Assembly (NCBI RefSeq): GCF_009712425.2
Contig: NZ_VCJR02000001.1
Span: 62,001 to 126,000, forward strand
Direction of reading: 5' to 3'
From: Aquisalinus luteolus
Lineage (GTDB): Bacteria; Pseudomonadota; Alphaproteobacteria; Caulobacterales; Parvularculaceae
Length of the DNA: 64,000 nt
The translations under genes were made by a program, and so were the position numbers. Below, one piece after another: positions 43,970-52,300 of this stretch. The notes beneath the pieces were generated by a model, which was given only the letters and a program-made list of their open reading frames with translations, had not been told where the DNA came from and searched no databases. The number at the start of each line of letters is the position of its first letter. Position 1 is the stretch's first letter.

Positions 43970-44586
43970 GCGCGCATGATGACACGCTGACGCTTGGCCC
44001 TGCCCGCACCATGGAGGACCTGGCTAGGGTCTACACGATCAGGGCCGCGACCTATATGGCGGAACAAGATTGTCCTTATGATGAGGAGTTCGACGGAAAC
44101 GATTTTGTCGGGACACAGATCCTAGCATCTGAAGACGGTAACCCCGTTGGATGTATCCGGCTTCGATATTTCGGGGACTTCGTCAAACTGGAACGGCTGG
44201 CGGTGCTGCCATCCTGCCGTGGCAAGACGCTTGCCCGCAAAATCATCACCTATGCGATAGAATTTTGCCAGCGCAAAGGCTTCCGGAATTTCTGCGCCCA
44301 TGTGCCTGATCACACTCTGACATTGTGGCAGTCCTTCGGTTTCCGGCCCGCTGCACCGAACGGAACTCCGAAATCGGCATTCTCCTTCTCCGACTATGAA
44401 TATCAGGAGTGCCATCTTTACACAGACTATAGCGGTGAGCAGGTCACACTTAACTCGAAACCACTAACCCTCATCAGGCCCGAGGGCGAATGGGACCGGC
44501 CAGGCATTCTGGACGCGTCAAGTTTACGGGGGGCCAAAGATCAAAAAAGAGAAGGGCAATATGAAACCTATCGAAAATCGGCCTGA
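43966..44586 (+). CDS. GNAT-family acyltransferase
   Basis: This 206-residue GNAT carries IRAATYMAEQDCPYDEEFDG, which matches a widespread alphaproteobacterial subfamily, then GNPVGCIRLRYFGDFVKLER, and the acyl-CoA binding loop LAVLPSCRGKTLARKIITYA. The subfamily resembles autoinducer- and N-acyl amino acid synthases in length and in the acidic N-terminal motif. Its donor and acceptor are unknown. It overlaps the upstream GNAT-like gene by four bases and the next small gene by 26. Confidence 0.85.
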   Translation: MSAHDDTLTLGPARTMEDLARVYTIRAATYMAEQDCPYDEEFDGNDFVGTQILASEDGNPVGCIRLRYFGDFVKLERLAVLPSCRGKTLARKIITYAIEFCQRKGFRNFCAHVPDHTLTLWQSFGFRPAAPNGTPKSAFSFSDYEYQECHLYTDYSGEQVTLNSKPLTLIRPEGEWDRPGILDASSLRGAKDQKREGQYETYRKSA

Positions 44587-44752
44587 CACCAGGATCATCA
44601 CCAACCAGGACGACCGGAAGGCGCTGCGGCGCATGGTTGAACATGCCGCGATGATGGCAAGGGATCATGGCTTTGTTGCTGCCGTCTACCGGTTGAACGA
44701 AGCCTTGGAAGAAATAGACAAGGAAATCAGCGGGAGTATACCACGTGCATGA
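44561..44752 (+). CDS. Small hypothetical protein in the cargo operon
   Basis: The 63-residue product (RIITNQDDRKALRRMVEHAA, then MMARDHGFVAAVYRLNEALE) is helical and charged, without membrane or metal motifs. It begins inside the end of the GNAT gene and ends inside the methyltransferase start, so translation is coupled on both sides. Its size and place suggest an accessory or carrier-like protein, but the phosphopantetheine Asp-Ser-Leu motif of carrier proteins is absent. Function is unknown. Confidence 0.7.
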   Translation: MKPIENRPDTRIITNQDDRKALRRMVEHAAMMARDHGFVAAVYRLNEALEEIDKEISGSIPRA

Positions 44753-45539
44753 TAATGTTATTCCGTTCAAAGAATCCCCCATGCTGCGTCAATTCTCCGG
44801 CCAGACCCGAACGACTGACCAGCTTCTGCAAGTCCAGACGAACCTGTCGTTTTCACATGAGCTAAAACTTCTTAGGCGGGCCGGTCTTGGCAATGGCAAA
44901 AACCTGCTCGACCTCGGTTGCGGCAATGGTGCCTATTTGCGGGAGATCGAGAAGGCGATGCCGGGCGCCCAGTGCTTCGGCCTCGAGCGTGACGAGACCT
45001 TGGCTCAAACCGCCCAGTCCCGGCTTGCCAAGCCGAACAGTGTCTTCACCGGCACAGGCATAGAAGACCTCCCCGAGGACATGCGTTTCGATATCGTCCT
45101 CGCCCGGTATGTGGCGCTTCACTTGCCGGCGCTGTCGTTGCTGGGAGACTTTTTAAGATTGAAGGGCAGCCCAAGTGCCTGCCTGCTTCTGATCGATGCT
45201 GCTGACAGCTATTTCGAGATAAACCGTCCGATGCCTCTATTGCGCGCCACTATCGCCAAGCTATGGGCCTATTCAGGTGTCAATCGGACGCTTCACGATA
45301 ACCTCGAACAACTTGAGTATCAGGCAGGGCTGAAGACGGCTTGGCAAAAAGACATCCTCATTCACAGCGACATGAAGGGCCTCAAGGCACAGTTTGCCTT
45401 CTATATGCTCCTCAATGCCAAATTCGCTGGCAATGATGAAATAGAGATGCCACTCTTTGATGAGGTGCTGGACTGGTATCAAGACGATGAATCATCGGCT
45501 CAGTTCGGATTATTCGGAGCCTTGCTGCGACCGAACTGA
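44745..45539 (+). CDS. SAM-dependent methyltransferase
   Basis: The class I methyltransferase fold is clear: motif I is NLLDLGCGNGAYLREIE (residues about 53-69), followed by CFGLERDETLAQTAQ with its acidic residue for ribose binding and IVLARYVALHLP as motif IV. A helical C-terminal cap (about residues 150-264) probably binds the substrate, as in small-molecule O/N-methylases. The 264-residue protein starts within the end of the small gene. It is probably a modifying step of the cargo pathway. Confidence 0.88.
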   Translation: MHDNVIPFKESPMLRQFSGQTRTTDQLLQVQTNLSFSHELKLLRRAGLGNGKNLLDLGCGNGAYLREIEKAMPGAQCFGLERDETLAQTAQSRLAKPNSVFTGTGIEDLPEDMRFDIVLARYVALHLPALSLLGDFLRLKGSPSACLLLIDAADSYFEINRPMPLLRATIAKLWAYSGVNRTLHDNLEQLEYQAGLKTAWQKDILIHSDMKGLKAQFAFYMLLNAKFAGNDEIEMPLFDEVLDWYQDDESSAQFGLFGALLRPN

Positions 45540-45550
45540 CGTGGGGACAA

Positions 45551-46285
45551 GTGAAGAAGACGCGCACGATCGTTATCCATGGCGGCCCCGGTCTTTTGAG
45601 CGGATATTTGCGTGCGCCTCTTTCCGATCTCTTCCCGGAAATGGCGCTGGAATTCTTCGAGCAGTCTGAAGGCAATTCTGCTTCGCTTTCGGAAAGCCTG
45701 AAGCGATGCAGGGATGCTATGGAGAAGGCCTCGTCGACTAGCCGGTGCAATGTCTTGTGCCATTCGTGGGGCACATTGCTGTTGCTACTTTGTATCGAGA
45801 GCCACCCGGAACTCACCCGGAATATTCACAAGATCGTTTTTTCAAATCCACTTCCCCTTACCGCGTCAGGGTTCGGTGTCGCTCAGGCACGACTGTTTGA
45901 GCGTGTCCCTGAAGACCATGCGCTGCGGCTGAGGGAGTTGATGGCGAGCGATGATGCCGCTGATCATTCGGAGGGTCTGCGACAGCTTTATCCTTATTAC
46001 AGCACTACAGACTCGATACCTGACGCCTTCAAGCCCGAATATGATTACAGGAGTTTCGCCGGTATCTTCGGTGAAGTCGGCGACTATGACCTTCGCAAAT
46101 CTGCGCTCCTTGGCTCCGAGAATATTCTTTGTGTGTTTGGGACCGGTGACTTCATTGAGCCCAATGATTGTGCCGAGTTATGCGATGCGGCTTGCCAATC
46201 CATCAACATCGATGGCGGCGGGCATTATCCCTTTCTGGAGAAACCCCAAAAGTTCAGGCGTGTGATATCGGACTTCCTGAATTAA
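45551..46285 (+). CDS. Alpha/beta hydrolase, proline iminopeptidase-like
   Basis: The 244-residue enzyme has the oxyanion motif HGGPG near the N-terminus (residues about 10-14), the nucleophile in CHSWGTLLLLL, an Asp in FGTGDFIEPND and the catalytic His in GGGHYPFLEKP. The HGGPG and CHSWG motifs are those of proline iminopeptidases and their relatives that act on acyl or amide compounds. The start at 45551 is 11 bp after the methyltransferase stop. It could hydrolyse or release the product of the operon. Confidence 0.88.
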   Translation: MKKTRTIVIHGGPGLLSGYLRAPLSDLFPEMALEFFEQSEGNSASLSESLKRCRDAMEKASSTSRCNVLCHSWGTLLLLLCIESHPELTRNIHKIVFSNPLPLTASGFGVAQARLFERVPEDHALRLRELMASDDAADHSEGLRQLYPYYSTTDSIPDAFKPEYDYRSFAGIFGEVGDYDLRKSALLGSENILCVFGTGDFIEPNDCAELCDAACQSINIDGGGHYPFLEKPQKFRRVISDFLN

Positions 46286-46386
46286 AGGATTGCAAGTTGG
46301 TGCATAAACCAGTTTTCGCACAACCCAAAATAGGATAGGTTCCGCCCTTCCCGAGAAGCGGGAGTTCCCAGTTGGAGTAGCGTCAA

Positions 46387-46794
46387 ATGCATAGACCGAA
46401 CCCAATCGACAAGTTGGTTGGCGAGAATTTACGCACCATGCGCACGATGCGCGGCCTGTCCCAGCAGGAAATGGGCGACAGAGTTGATCTGACATTTCAG
46501 CAGATACAGAAGTACGAAAAAGGCTCAAACAGGATAGCCGCGTCAAGGCTCTGGGCCTTCTGTGAAATACTGGACGTACCACTTGACGCCTTTTACATGC
46601 CATCACCTGCAGAGGCGATCAAGAAAGGTGCCGAGGGCAATCCGCACAAAATAAGCGATCGGCAAGAGGCTGACGAATTGCCGCCAGTCACCAGCGCGGA
46701 TATCAGACTGGCCGCTCGCATCAATGCCCTCCCTGCGGATGCCCGCACGAAATTGCGCGATCTCATCGATGTTTTGTATAGCCAAAGAAAGTGA
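46387..46794 (+). CDS. XRE-family regulator at the end of the island
   Basis: The 135-residue protein matches the rhizobial-type XRE group. VGENLRTMRTMRGLSQQEMG and TFQQIQKYEKGSNRIAASRL form the helix-turn-helix, followed by LDVPLDAFY, and the C-terminal part is helical. It is separated from the hydrolase gene by 101 bp and may control island maintenance rather than the cargo operon. Confidence 0.9.
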   Translation: MHRPNPIDKLVGENLRTMRTMRGLSQQEMGDRVDLTFQQIQKYEKGSNRIAASRLWAFCEILDVPLDAFYMPSPAEAIKKGAEGNPHKISDRQEADELPPVTSADIRLAARINALPADARTKLRDLIDVLYSQRK

Positions 46795-47218
46795 TTATAA
46801 AAATTTACCTAATATGACGGGTGCGATGTGAATCTTACCCGACTGATTTCAGGGTAGGGAATTCCTGATCGGGCTCGTTGATTCTCGCCACCTAATCACC
46901 GTACTTATAATCTTATGAAGTGAGTAATATTGCAGGTTCCTTGTGCGTAAAATTCTGGTTTCTGCATAATCAGCTATAGATTCTCAGCACTAATCATAAA
47001 TAGTGATATAGCCGTGCGAGTCCCGCTCAATTCTCTCGGGAAGACTCTCGGTGTTATTCTGATGCTCTCGGATTCTTTGATTATGGAAAGAGGGGCGGGT
47101 GTTGAGCTTTTATGCAATTTTGGTGTGAGTTGACGCGTGTTGATATCTCTATTAGGGGTGTTTACGGATTAAATCGATCTAGGATGGTTCCAGTATCTTT
47201 AGAATGGAAGGCAAGGTG
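46795..47218. other. AT-rich non-coding boundary between island and polysaccharide locus
   Basis: This 424-bp stretch is the most AT-rich long segment in the window and has no credible open frame. It probably contains the right edge of the island and the promoter of the SDR gene (TTGACG at about 47130-47135 is a possible -35 box). I searched it for a copy of the tRNA-Ser 3' end and for the GCAACAAGTTGC motif and found neither. Confidence 0.55.
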
Positions 47219-47989
47219 ATGCATCAATATACCCTCTATTCTTCGCTGATGGGCAAGGCTGTATTCATTACTGGCGGTGGCAGCGGAATCGGTGCTTGTC
47301 TGGTGGAGGCATTTCACCGTCAAGGTGCCAAAGTAGGCTTCGTTGATGTGGATGCGTCTTCATCCAGTAACCTTCTGTCCCGCCTGCACTCCCAGAGTGA
47401 AGAAAGTATCTGGTATCGCGAAGCGGACATTGCGGATATCGACTTGCTACAGGAGTGCATCAGCGAGTTTTCGGCGACTGCAGGCGGGCTGGATGTCCTC
47501 ATAAACAATGTCGCAAATGATGCTCGCCAAGATACGCTTGAACTTGCACCCTGCGAGTGGAGAAACGGTCTTGCTATCAATTTGGATGCAGCTTTCTTCG
47601 CTACTCAGGCAGCGTTGAAAGTAATGCGTACACAAAGGGAGGGGGTTATTCTCTTTATGAGTTCAATCAATGCATTGTCGGGCATGACGCCATCCGTGCC
47701 GGCTTACGTTACTGCCAAGGCTGGCCTGTTGGGGCTGAGCAAATCCCTATCGCGTGAGTTCGGTGATTTTAACATCCGCTCCAATGCGATCCTTCCTGGA
47801 TGGGTTGCGACAGAGAGGCAGCTTGGAACATGGTTGACGCCGGAGGTTGAAAAAGACTTCCTCAATAAAGTGGCGCTGAAACGTCGTTTACAGCCCCAGG
47901 CTATCGCTAGCACCGCACTTTTTCTTGCTTCAAAAGACGCCGATATGATTACTGGGCAGCAGTTCATAGTAGATGGCGGTTGCATATAA
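47219..47989 (+). CDS. Short-chain dehydrogenase/reductase (SDR)
   Basis: This is a classical SDR of about 256 residues. The NAD(P) motif GGGSGIG lies near residue 15, and an Asp in VGFVDVDAS favours NAD. NNVA follows, then the catalytic Ser in FMSSINALSG and YVTAK. The end GQQFIVDGGCI is typical. The ATG at 47219 has GGAAGG seven bases ahead. An earlier ATG at 47204 lacks one. Its position at the head of a galactan locus suggests a sugar dehydrogenase, but the substrate is inferred only. Confidence 0.88.
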   Translation: MHQYTLYSSLMGKAVFITGGGSGIGACLVEAFHRQGAKVGFVDVDASSSSNLLSRLHSQSEESIWYREADIADIDLLQECISEFSATAGGLDVLINNVANDARQDTLELAPCEWRNGLAINLDAAFFATQAALKVMRTQREGVILFMSSINALSGMTPSVPAYVTAKAGLLGLSKSLSREFGDFNIRSNAILPGWVATERQLGTWLTPEVEKDFLNKVALKRRLQPQAIASTALFLASKDADMITGQQFIVDGGCI

Positions 47990-48352
47990 GTATTGATATA
48001 GATTCAAATCCCCTTTCTGCATTTTACCCTCTAGACTGGGTGAAATACTGAAGAAACGGCGCTCCACTTTTGGGGATGCTTTGTCCCGAAATGGTGCCTA
48101 CACCTTTGTTTTTCAAAATAAGGTCGCCATCCATCTGGTTGGCATCGCGCTACCTTTCAGGTTTTGGTCAACTAGTTGCCGGCTTGGTTTCCAGTGCTCT
48201 CCCAATTGAATTGAGCAGAGCACACTGTTTTAGGCATTCAGCGCCTTTTGCGAAAAGTCAGTGGTGCGTCACCGACGTATTGCACAAAGTTGCGCATGGG
48301 GATATAGCACGAGGGTCTCAGTGCAACCGGAAAGCCAAAAAGGATAACAATT
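47990..48352. promoter_or_regulatory. lacI-type gene leader with two operator-like sites
   Basis: This 363-bp intergenic stretch carries two copies of the locus motif. CAACTAGTTG, a perfect palindrome, lies at 48169-48178, and GCACAAAGTTGC lies at 48282-48293, about 60 bp before the LacI-family start. The second copy is followed by GCGCAT, as is the copy at the symporter promoter. Autoregulation of the repressor is therefore likely. An open frame at 48070-48363 has no coding character and is not called. Confidence 0.55.
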
Positions 48353-49381
48353 ATGGCGGATAAGAGGTCGCGATCAGGTGACATCACAATTTACGACATT
48401 GCCGAGCAGGTTGGGGTTTCCCCCTCAACCGTTTCGCGGGCGCTGGCAGGATCTTCACGTATCGGTGAGAAGACCAAGGCGAAAATCATCGAAGCCGCGC
48501 GAGCAGGTCAGTATAGTGGTATTGCTGGTACGGAGGGAGGCAAAAAGCTGCGCCGACTTGTTGAGGTTGTCTTTCCGCTCGCAGTCGCCGGTGAGCAGCG
48601 AATTACCGACCCGTTCTATCTGGATATGCTTGCTGTGGTCGCTGACGGGCTTGCCGAGCGCAACTTCAATCTGGTGCTAATCAATGAAACACCTTGGGCG
48701 CGGAGGGGGAATGTTGCCCATCTCCCCCACGTTGCAGGTATGATCATTATCGGTCACGCGCCTGACCAAGAAGCGCTTCAGCGGTTTGGGCGGGAAAATT
48801 CAAATCTCGTTGTCTGGGGCGCGAGGGTCGATGGTGACCATCATCTTACTGTTGGAAGTGACAATGTCGCCGGGGGCAGGCTTGCCACAGAACATTTGCT
48901 TTCGCTTGGCAGAAGGCGTGTCGCCTTTATAGGCGATCCTGCAGAGCCGGAAGTAACGCAGAGACAGGAGGGGTACTTGCAGGCCCTTAAGGAGTGGGGT
49001 GCTGGACAGCAACCGATATTGTTCAAGTCGCCCTTCAATGCCTATCGCGCGCGAATTGCTGCGCAGGCAGCGGTTGCCAGTTCGGCCGATTTCGATGCAA
49101 TTTTTTGCGGCAGCGATGTGATTGCTCTCAATGTCATTGATGCTTTGCGCTCTGTAGGGCGCCGAGTTCCGGAGGATGTTGCGGTTGTGGGTTATGACGA
49201 TATCAGCCTGGCTTCGGCCTACGGCCAGTCGCTTACCACTGTAAGTCAGCAAATACCCGTGGGCGGGCAATTGCTGGTGGATGTTTTCTGCAGCGCTCTT
49301 GCGGGAGAAAAGGTCGACAGCAAGGTTATTCCTCCCAAACTTCAAGTTCGCGAAAGCACGATTTCTCATAAGAAGAGCTAA
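48353..49381 (+). CDS. LacI-family transcriptional regulator of the polysaccharide locus
   Basis: The 342-residue repressor has the LacI helix-turn-helix ITIYDIAEQVGVSPSTVSRA (residues about 10-29), the hinge helix AKIIEAARAGQYSG, and a periplasmic-binding-protein-like sugar domain ending in VGYDDISLASAYGQSLTTVS. AAGGA precedes the ATG. It sits directly upstream of the TonB receptor and matches the role of LacI/GalR-type repressors of carbohydrate loci. Candidate operators are found upstream of this gene, of the receptor and of the symporter. Confidence 0.94.
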   Translation: MADKRSRSGDITIYDIAEQVGVSPSTVSRALAGSSRIGEKTKAKIIEAARAGQYSGIAGTEGGKKLRRLVEVVFPLAVAGEQRITDPFYLDMLAVVADGLAERNFNLVLINETPWARRGNVAHLPHVAGMIIIGHAPDQEALQRFGRENSNLVVWGARVDGDHHLTVGSDNVAGGRLATEHLLSLGRRRVAFIGDPAEPEVTQRQEGYLQALKEWGAGQQPILFKSPFNAYRARIAAQAAVASSADFDAIFCGSDVIALNVIDALRSVGRRVPEDVAVVGYDDISLASAYGQSLTTVSQQIPVGGQLLVDVFCSALAGEKVDSKVIPPKLQVRESTISHKKS

Positions 49382-49431
49382 GTGGGCGACTCTAGGCCGG
49401 GCTGGCGCGCCGTTATGAGCGCGCTCATTGT

Positions 49432-49550
49432 GCAACAGGTTTCGCGAGTTTGTTTGATTATCCTGCGATTCAAGCGGACTTTTTCAGAGAATTGTTGATG
49501 GCGTCTTGACGATCCAATAAATATTGTGCAACAAGTTGTCCATCATAAGG
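49432..49550. promoter_or_regulatory. Receptor promoter with operator-like sites
   Basis: GCAACAAGTTGT lies at 49528-49539, followed by CCATCATAAGG, which resembles the site and -10 region at 60987-61009 (GCAACAAGTTGC then GCATATAATGG). A degenerate copy, GCAACAGGTTTC, is at 49432-49443. The main site overlaps the probable promoter of the TonB receptor gene and would block RNA polymerase when bound by the LacI-family protein. Confidence 0.55.
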
Positions 49551-49575
49551 TGAAAAGCCGGTTTTGGAGGAAATA

Positions 49576-52287
49576 ATGTTGTATCGCTCGGGGAAAAGTT
49601 TTCTGTTGTCTTCTGTTGCACTGCTGGGTCTCTCGGCACAGGTTGCTGCCACTGCTCAAGAGGCTGCTGAGGGTGAGGAAAGAGATGACGATGTCATAGT
49701 GGTTTCGGGTATTCGGCAGAGTCTGGAGGATAGTGCTGAGGCGAAGCGCAACTCTGATAACGTGGCCGATTACATCAGTATTGATGATGTGGGTGATCTG
49801 CCGGCATTGAACATTGCCGATAACCTTGAATATCTCCCGGGTGCTGTTGGGCTGCGCTTTCGCGGCACTGTCGACCAGGTATATCTGCGCGGGCTGCCGC
49901 AGCTTCTTACGCTGACAAGCTTCAATGACCGGGAGGTGGCGTCCAGCAATGGAGTGCGTTTTGTTCGCTTCCAGAACTATCCAAGCTCGTTTTTCAAGCG
50001 TGTAGAGGTGAACAAGGCTCAGACCGCATCAATTGTCGAGGGTGGTGTAGCTGGGACGATAGTCCTTGAAACACCAAGCCCTTTAGATGACAGGCGTGAC
50101 GACCTTCAGATCAGTGCATCGTATAGGGCGGAGTATGCGCCGTATAATGACAATAATGACCTGATCGACAATTGGGGCGGGCAGGCAATTCTGAGCCTTC
50201 AGGACAAGGTCGATATTGGCAAAGGTGAACTGGGGTGGCTATTTACCTACGATTATCATGACAACAAGAGGGTTATTTCCGGGCTCAGTTCGAACCCGGT
50301 CTACGATCGCGCCACGTTTGATGGTCAGGACGGGATCATTCCTGCCGCTCTTCTCTTTCAGAACGATACTGAAAACTTCGTTCGAAATTCCCTGCTCGGC
50401 GTGGTCGAGTGGGAGCCAAGCGATTCCCTTCGTCTTAAGGGGGATCTGATTATCAGTCACATCGACGACCCTCAGGAGAGAACCTTCTTCCTTGTTGCGG
50501 GATTGATCAATCCTGCCAGGTATGTCGACCCGGTCTTTTCTGATGGTGGGCAGCTACTTTCGACCGGGCTGGACAATGTTGTCACTCAGTCTCGCCGGGA
50601 CAGTATCACGCAGGATGAGCTTTCTGTGCTGGCTGGCCTGAATATTCAGAAAGACATTGGTCGGTGGTCTCTGGAACTCGACGGCTCTTATTCACAGGTT
50701 GAGGGTGATCTGAGCCTGCGACGTGTTGCCATCCGTCAGGTAGGCATGGATACCACCCTTGAGGTCGGTGATGATGGGTGGACCATCGGGTCATTTGCCG
50801 GCGATCTATCGAATACCGGGCCGTGGCAGGGCGAGCAGCTCTACGGTAACAACGTGGACGAGTTCGATAGCGCTTGGTCGCTGAGCGCAAAGGCCGGCCG
50901 CGAGCTAAATACCGGTATCTTTACTAACTTTCAGTCTGGCATCCGTTACAGCAATCGTCGACTGGACTATTTCAGGGATGATGAAGACGACCGCTCACCG
51001 CGCGGCAATCCGGTGCCTGAAGAATTGTATGTTGATCCCTATATCAACTTTAATCCGGATCATGTACCGGGTGGTTTGACCGACCCGTTTGCAACTTTCG
51101 ATGCGGCTGCGGCATGGGATTATTTTGTCGGGCTGACGCCAACTGGCGAGTTCGTGTTTGATGCGGACGACAGTGATCTGCTGCAATACAATATCGACAA
51201 CGAGGAGAAGACCGTTTCCGGCTTCGCCGAATTATCCTGGGAGACAAAGTTGGGTCGTTTCCCGATCCGCGGGGTTGCCGGTGTGCGTGCCCTTCAGACG
51301 GACCTCACTGCCAAGGGCTTCTCGGGCGAGCTTATACTGACTGAGAATGGCTCGGGCGGTTTTGACCTGAGTGTCGGCGGGCTTGAGCCTGATGAAGTCA
51401 ATACATCCTATACGGATATATTACCGAGCATCAACGCCACCATGATGCTGACCAACGACCTTCTCGTAAAATTCGGAGCTGGCAGAGCGATAGCTCGACC
51501 GAATTTCAATGAACTTCGCCTGGCGCGTAATCTGAATGTCAGCAATGTCGATGGGGATGATATTTATACCGGGTCTGCCGGCAATCCCTATCTTGATCCC
51601 ATCACCTCAAATCAGTTGGATTTATCCCTTGAGTGGTATGGCGAGAACACGACGCTTACCGGAGGATACTACTACAAGGACATAGATGGCTTCATTCAGG
51701 ACGGTCTGGTGCAGGAGGAGATCTCCGGATACACGTTTGACTTGGATGCACCGAAAAACCTAGGGGCCGGCGAGTTCTCCGGCTTCGAGGTTACCGCCCG
51801 TCATAACTTCGTATATCTGCCGGCCCCATTCGACGGCCTTGGTTTTTATGTGGCTGCGACGAAGAACTACTTCGATGGGGACCTGGATCAGTATCCGGCT
51901 TTGACGGAAACTGACGCTCAAGGTGAATTCGTCTTCGACCCGGCCGATCGGGAGTACTCTGTAGACGGATTTGCGCCGACGACATTCAGCTCGATCCTCT
52001 ATTTCGAGTCTGGGCCGGCGTCGATCCGGGCCGGCTACAAGACTGCCGGTGAGATCGCCTCGGATATCGCCGGGCGCGGTTCGGTTGTTGCTCCACAGGT
52101 CCGAAGGGCAAAGGACATTCTGGATATCTCTGCAAGTTTTGATATCAACGAGAGGGTGAGCCTCGACTTCCAGGCATCGAACCTTACCTACAATGACGGC
52201 AGCGCTTACTATTTCTTCGAAGATTACTCGGTTCGAAACCAGCAAACGGGCCAAAACTTCTTTGTCGGTATTACATTCCAAAATTAG
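49576..52287 (+). CDS. TonB-dependent outer-membrane receptor
   Basis: This receptor of about 903 residues imports oligosaccharides across the outer membrane with TonB energy. A signal peptide (residues 1-27, ending ATAQ) is followed by a TonB box region DDVIVVSG and a plug with LPALNIADNLEYLPGAVGLR and a conserved VNKAQTASIVEGGVAGTIVL. The remainder is a long beta-barrel ending in an aromatic FFVGITFQN. GGAGG precedes ATG 49576. The family is the Caulobacter/Xanthomonas oligosaccharide type. It belongs to the galactan locus and is probably induced by the substrate. Confidence 0.95.
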   Translation: MLYRSGKSFLLSSVALLGLSAQVAATAQEAAEGEERDDDVIVVSGIRQSLEDSAEAKRNSDNVADYISIDDVGDLPALNIADNLEYLPGAVGLRFRGTVDQVYLRGLPQLLTLTSFNDREVASSNGVRFVRFQNYPSSFFKRVEVNKAQTASIVEGGVAGTIVLETPSPLDDRRDDLQISASYRAEYAPYNDNNDLIDNWGGQAILSLQDKVDIGKGELGWLFTYDYHDNKRVISGLSSNPVYDRATFDGQDGIIPAALLFQNDTENFVRNSLLGVVEWEPSDSLRLKGDLIISHIDDPQERTFFLVAGLINPARYVDPVFSDGGQLLSTGLDNVVTQSRRDSITQDELSVLAGLNIQKDIGRWSLELDGSYSQVEGDLSLRRVAIRQVGMDTTLEVGDDGWTIGSFAGDLSNTGPWQGEQLYGNNVDEFDSAWSLSAKAGRELNTGIFTNFQSGIRYSNRRLDYFRDDEDDRSPRGNPVPEELYVDPYINFNPDHVPGGLTDPFATFDAAAAWDYFVGLTPTGEFVFDADDSDLLQYNIDNEEKTVSGFAELSWETKLGRFPIRGVAGVRALQTDLTAKGFSGELILTENGSGGFDLSVGGLEPDEVNTSYTDILPSINATMMLTNDLLVKFGAGRAIARPNFNELRLARNLNVSNVDGDDIYTGSAGNPYLDPITSNQLDLSLEWYGENTTLTGGYYYKDIDGFIQDGLVQEEISGYTFDLDAPKNLGAGEFSGFEVTARHNFVYLPAPFDGLGFYVAATKNYFDGDLDQYPALTETDAQGEFVFDPADREYSVDGFAPTTFSSILYFESGPASIRAGYKTAGEIASDIAGRGSVVAPQVRRAKDILDISASFDINERVSLDFQASNLTYNDGSAYYFFEDYSVRNQQTGQNFFVGITFQN

Positions 52288-52300
52288 TAGTCGAGTCATT

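Larger units (their letters stand above)
36156..46800. mobile_element. Integrative island with serine recombinase and biosynthetic-type cargo
   Basis: The region from the tRNA-Ser gene to about 46.8 kb contains a large serine recombinase with its DUF2924 and DUF3489 companions, a DUF5681 protein, a ParB/methyltransferase fusion, an XRE repressor, an ImmA/IrrE protease and a five-gene cargo operon with a LysR regulator. Base composition is lower in GC than the flanks. Terminase, portal, capsid and conjugation genes are absent, so it is either an integrative mobilisable unit or a prophage remnant. The left edge is set by the tRNA. The right edge is only approximate and no matching repeat was found there. 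Confidence 0.65.

Noticed and set aside
48342-48352. GGATAACAATT, identical to part of the E. coli lac operator, directly before the LacI-family start
   Set aside because: It overlaps the ribosome binding site, is not palindromic here, and is not repeated at the other promoters; chance similarity.
48070-48363. 97-codon open frame in the lacI leader
   Set aside because: No ribosome binding site or domain; it contains the operator-like sites and overlaps the LacI start.
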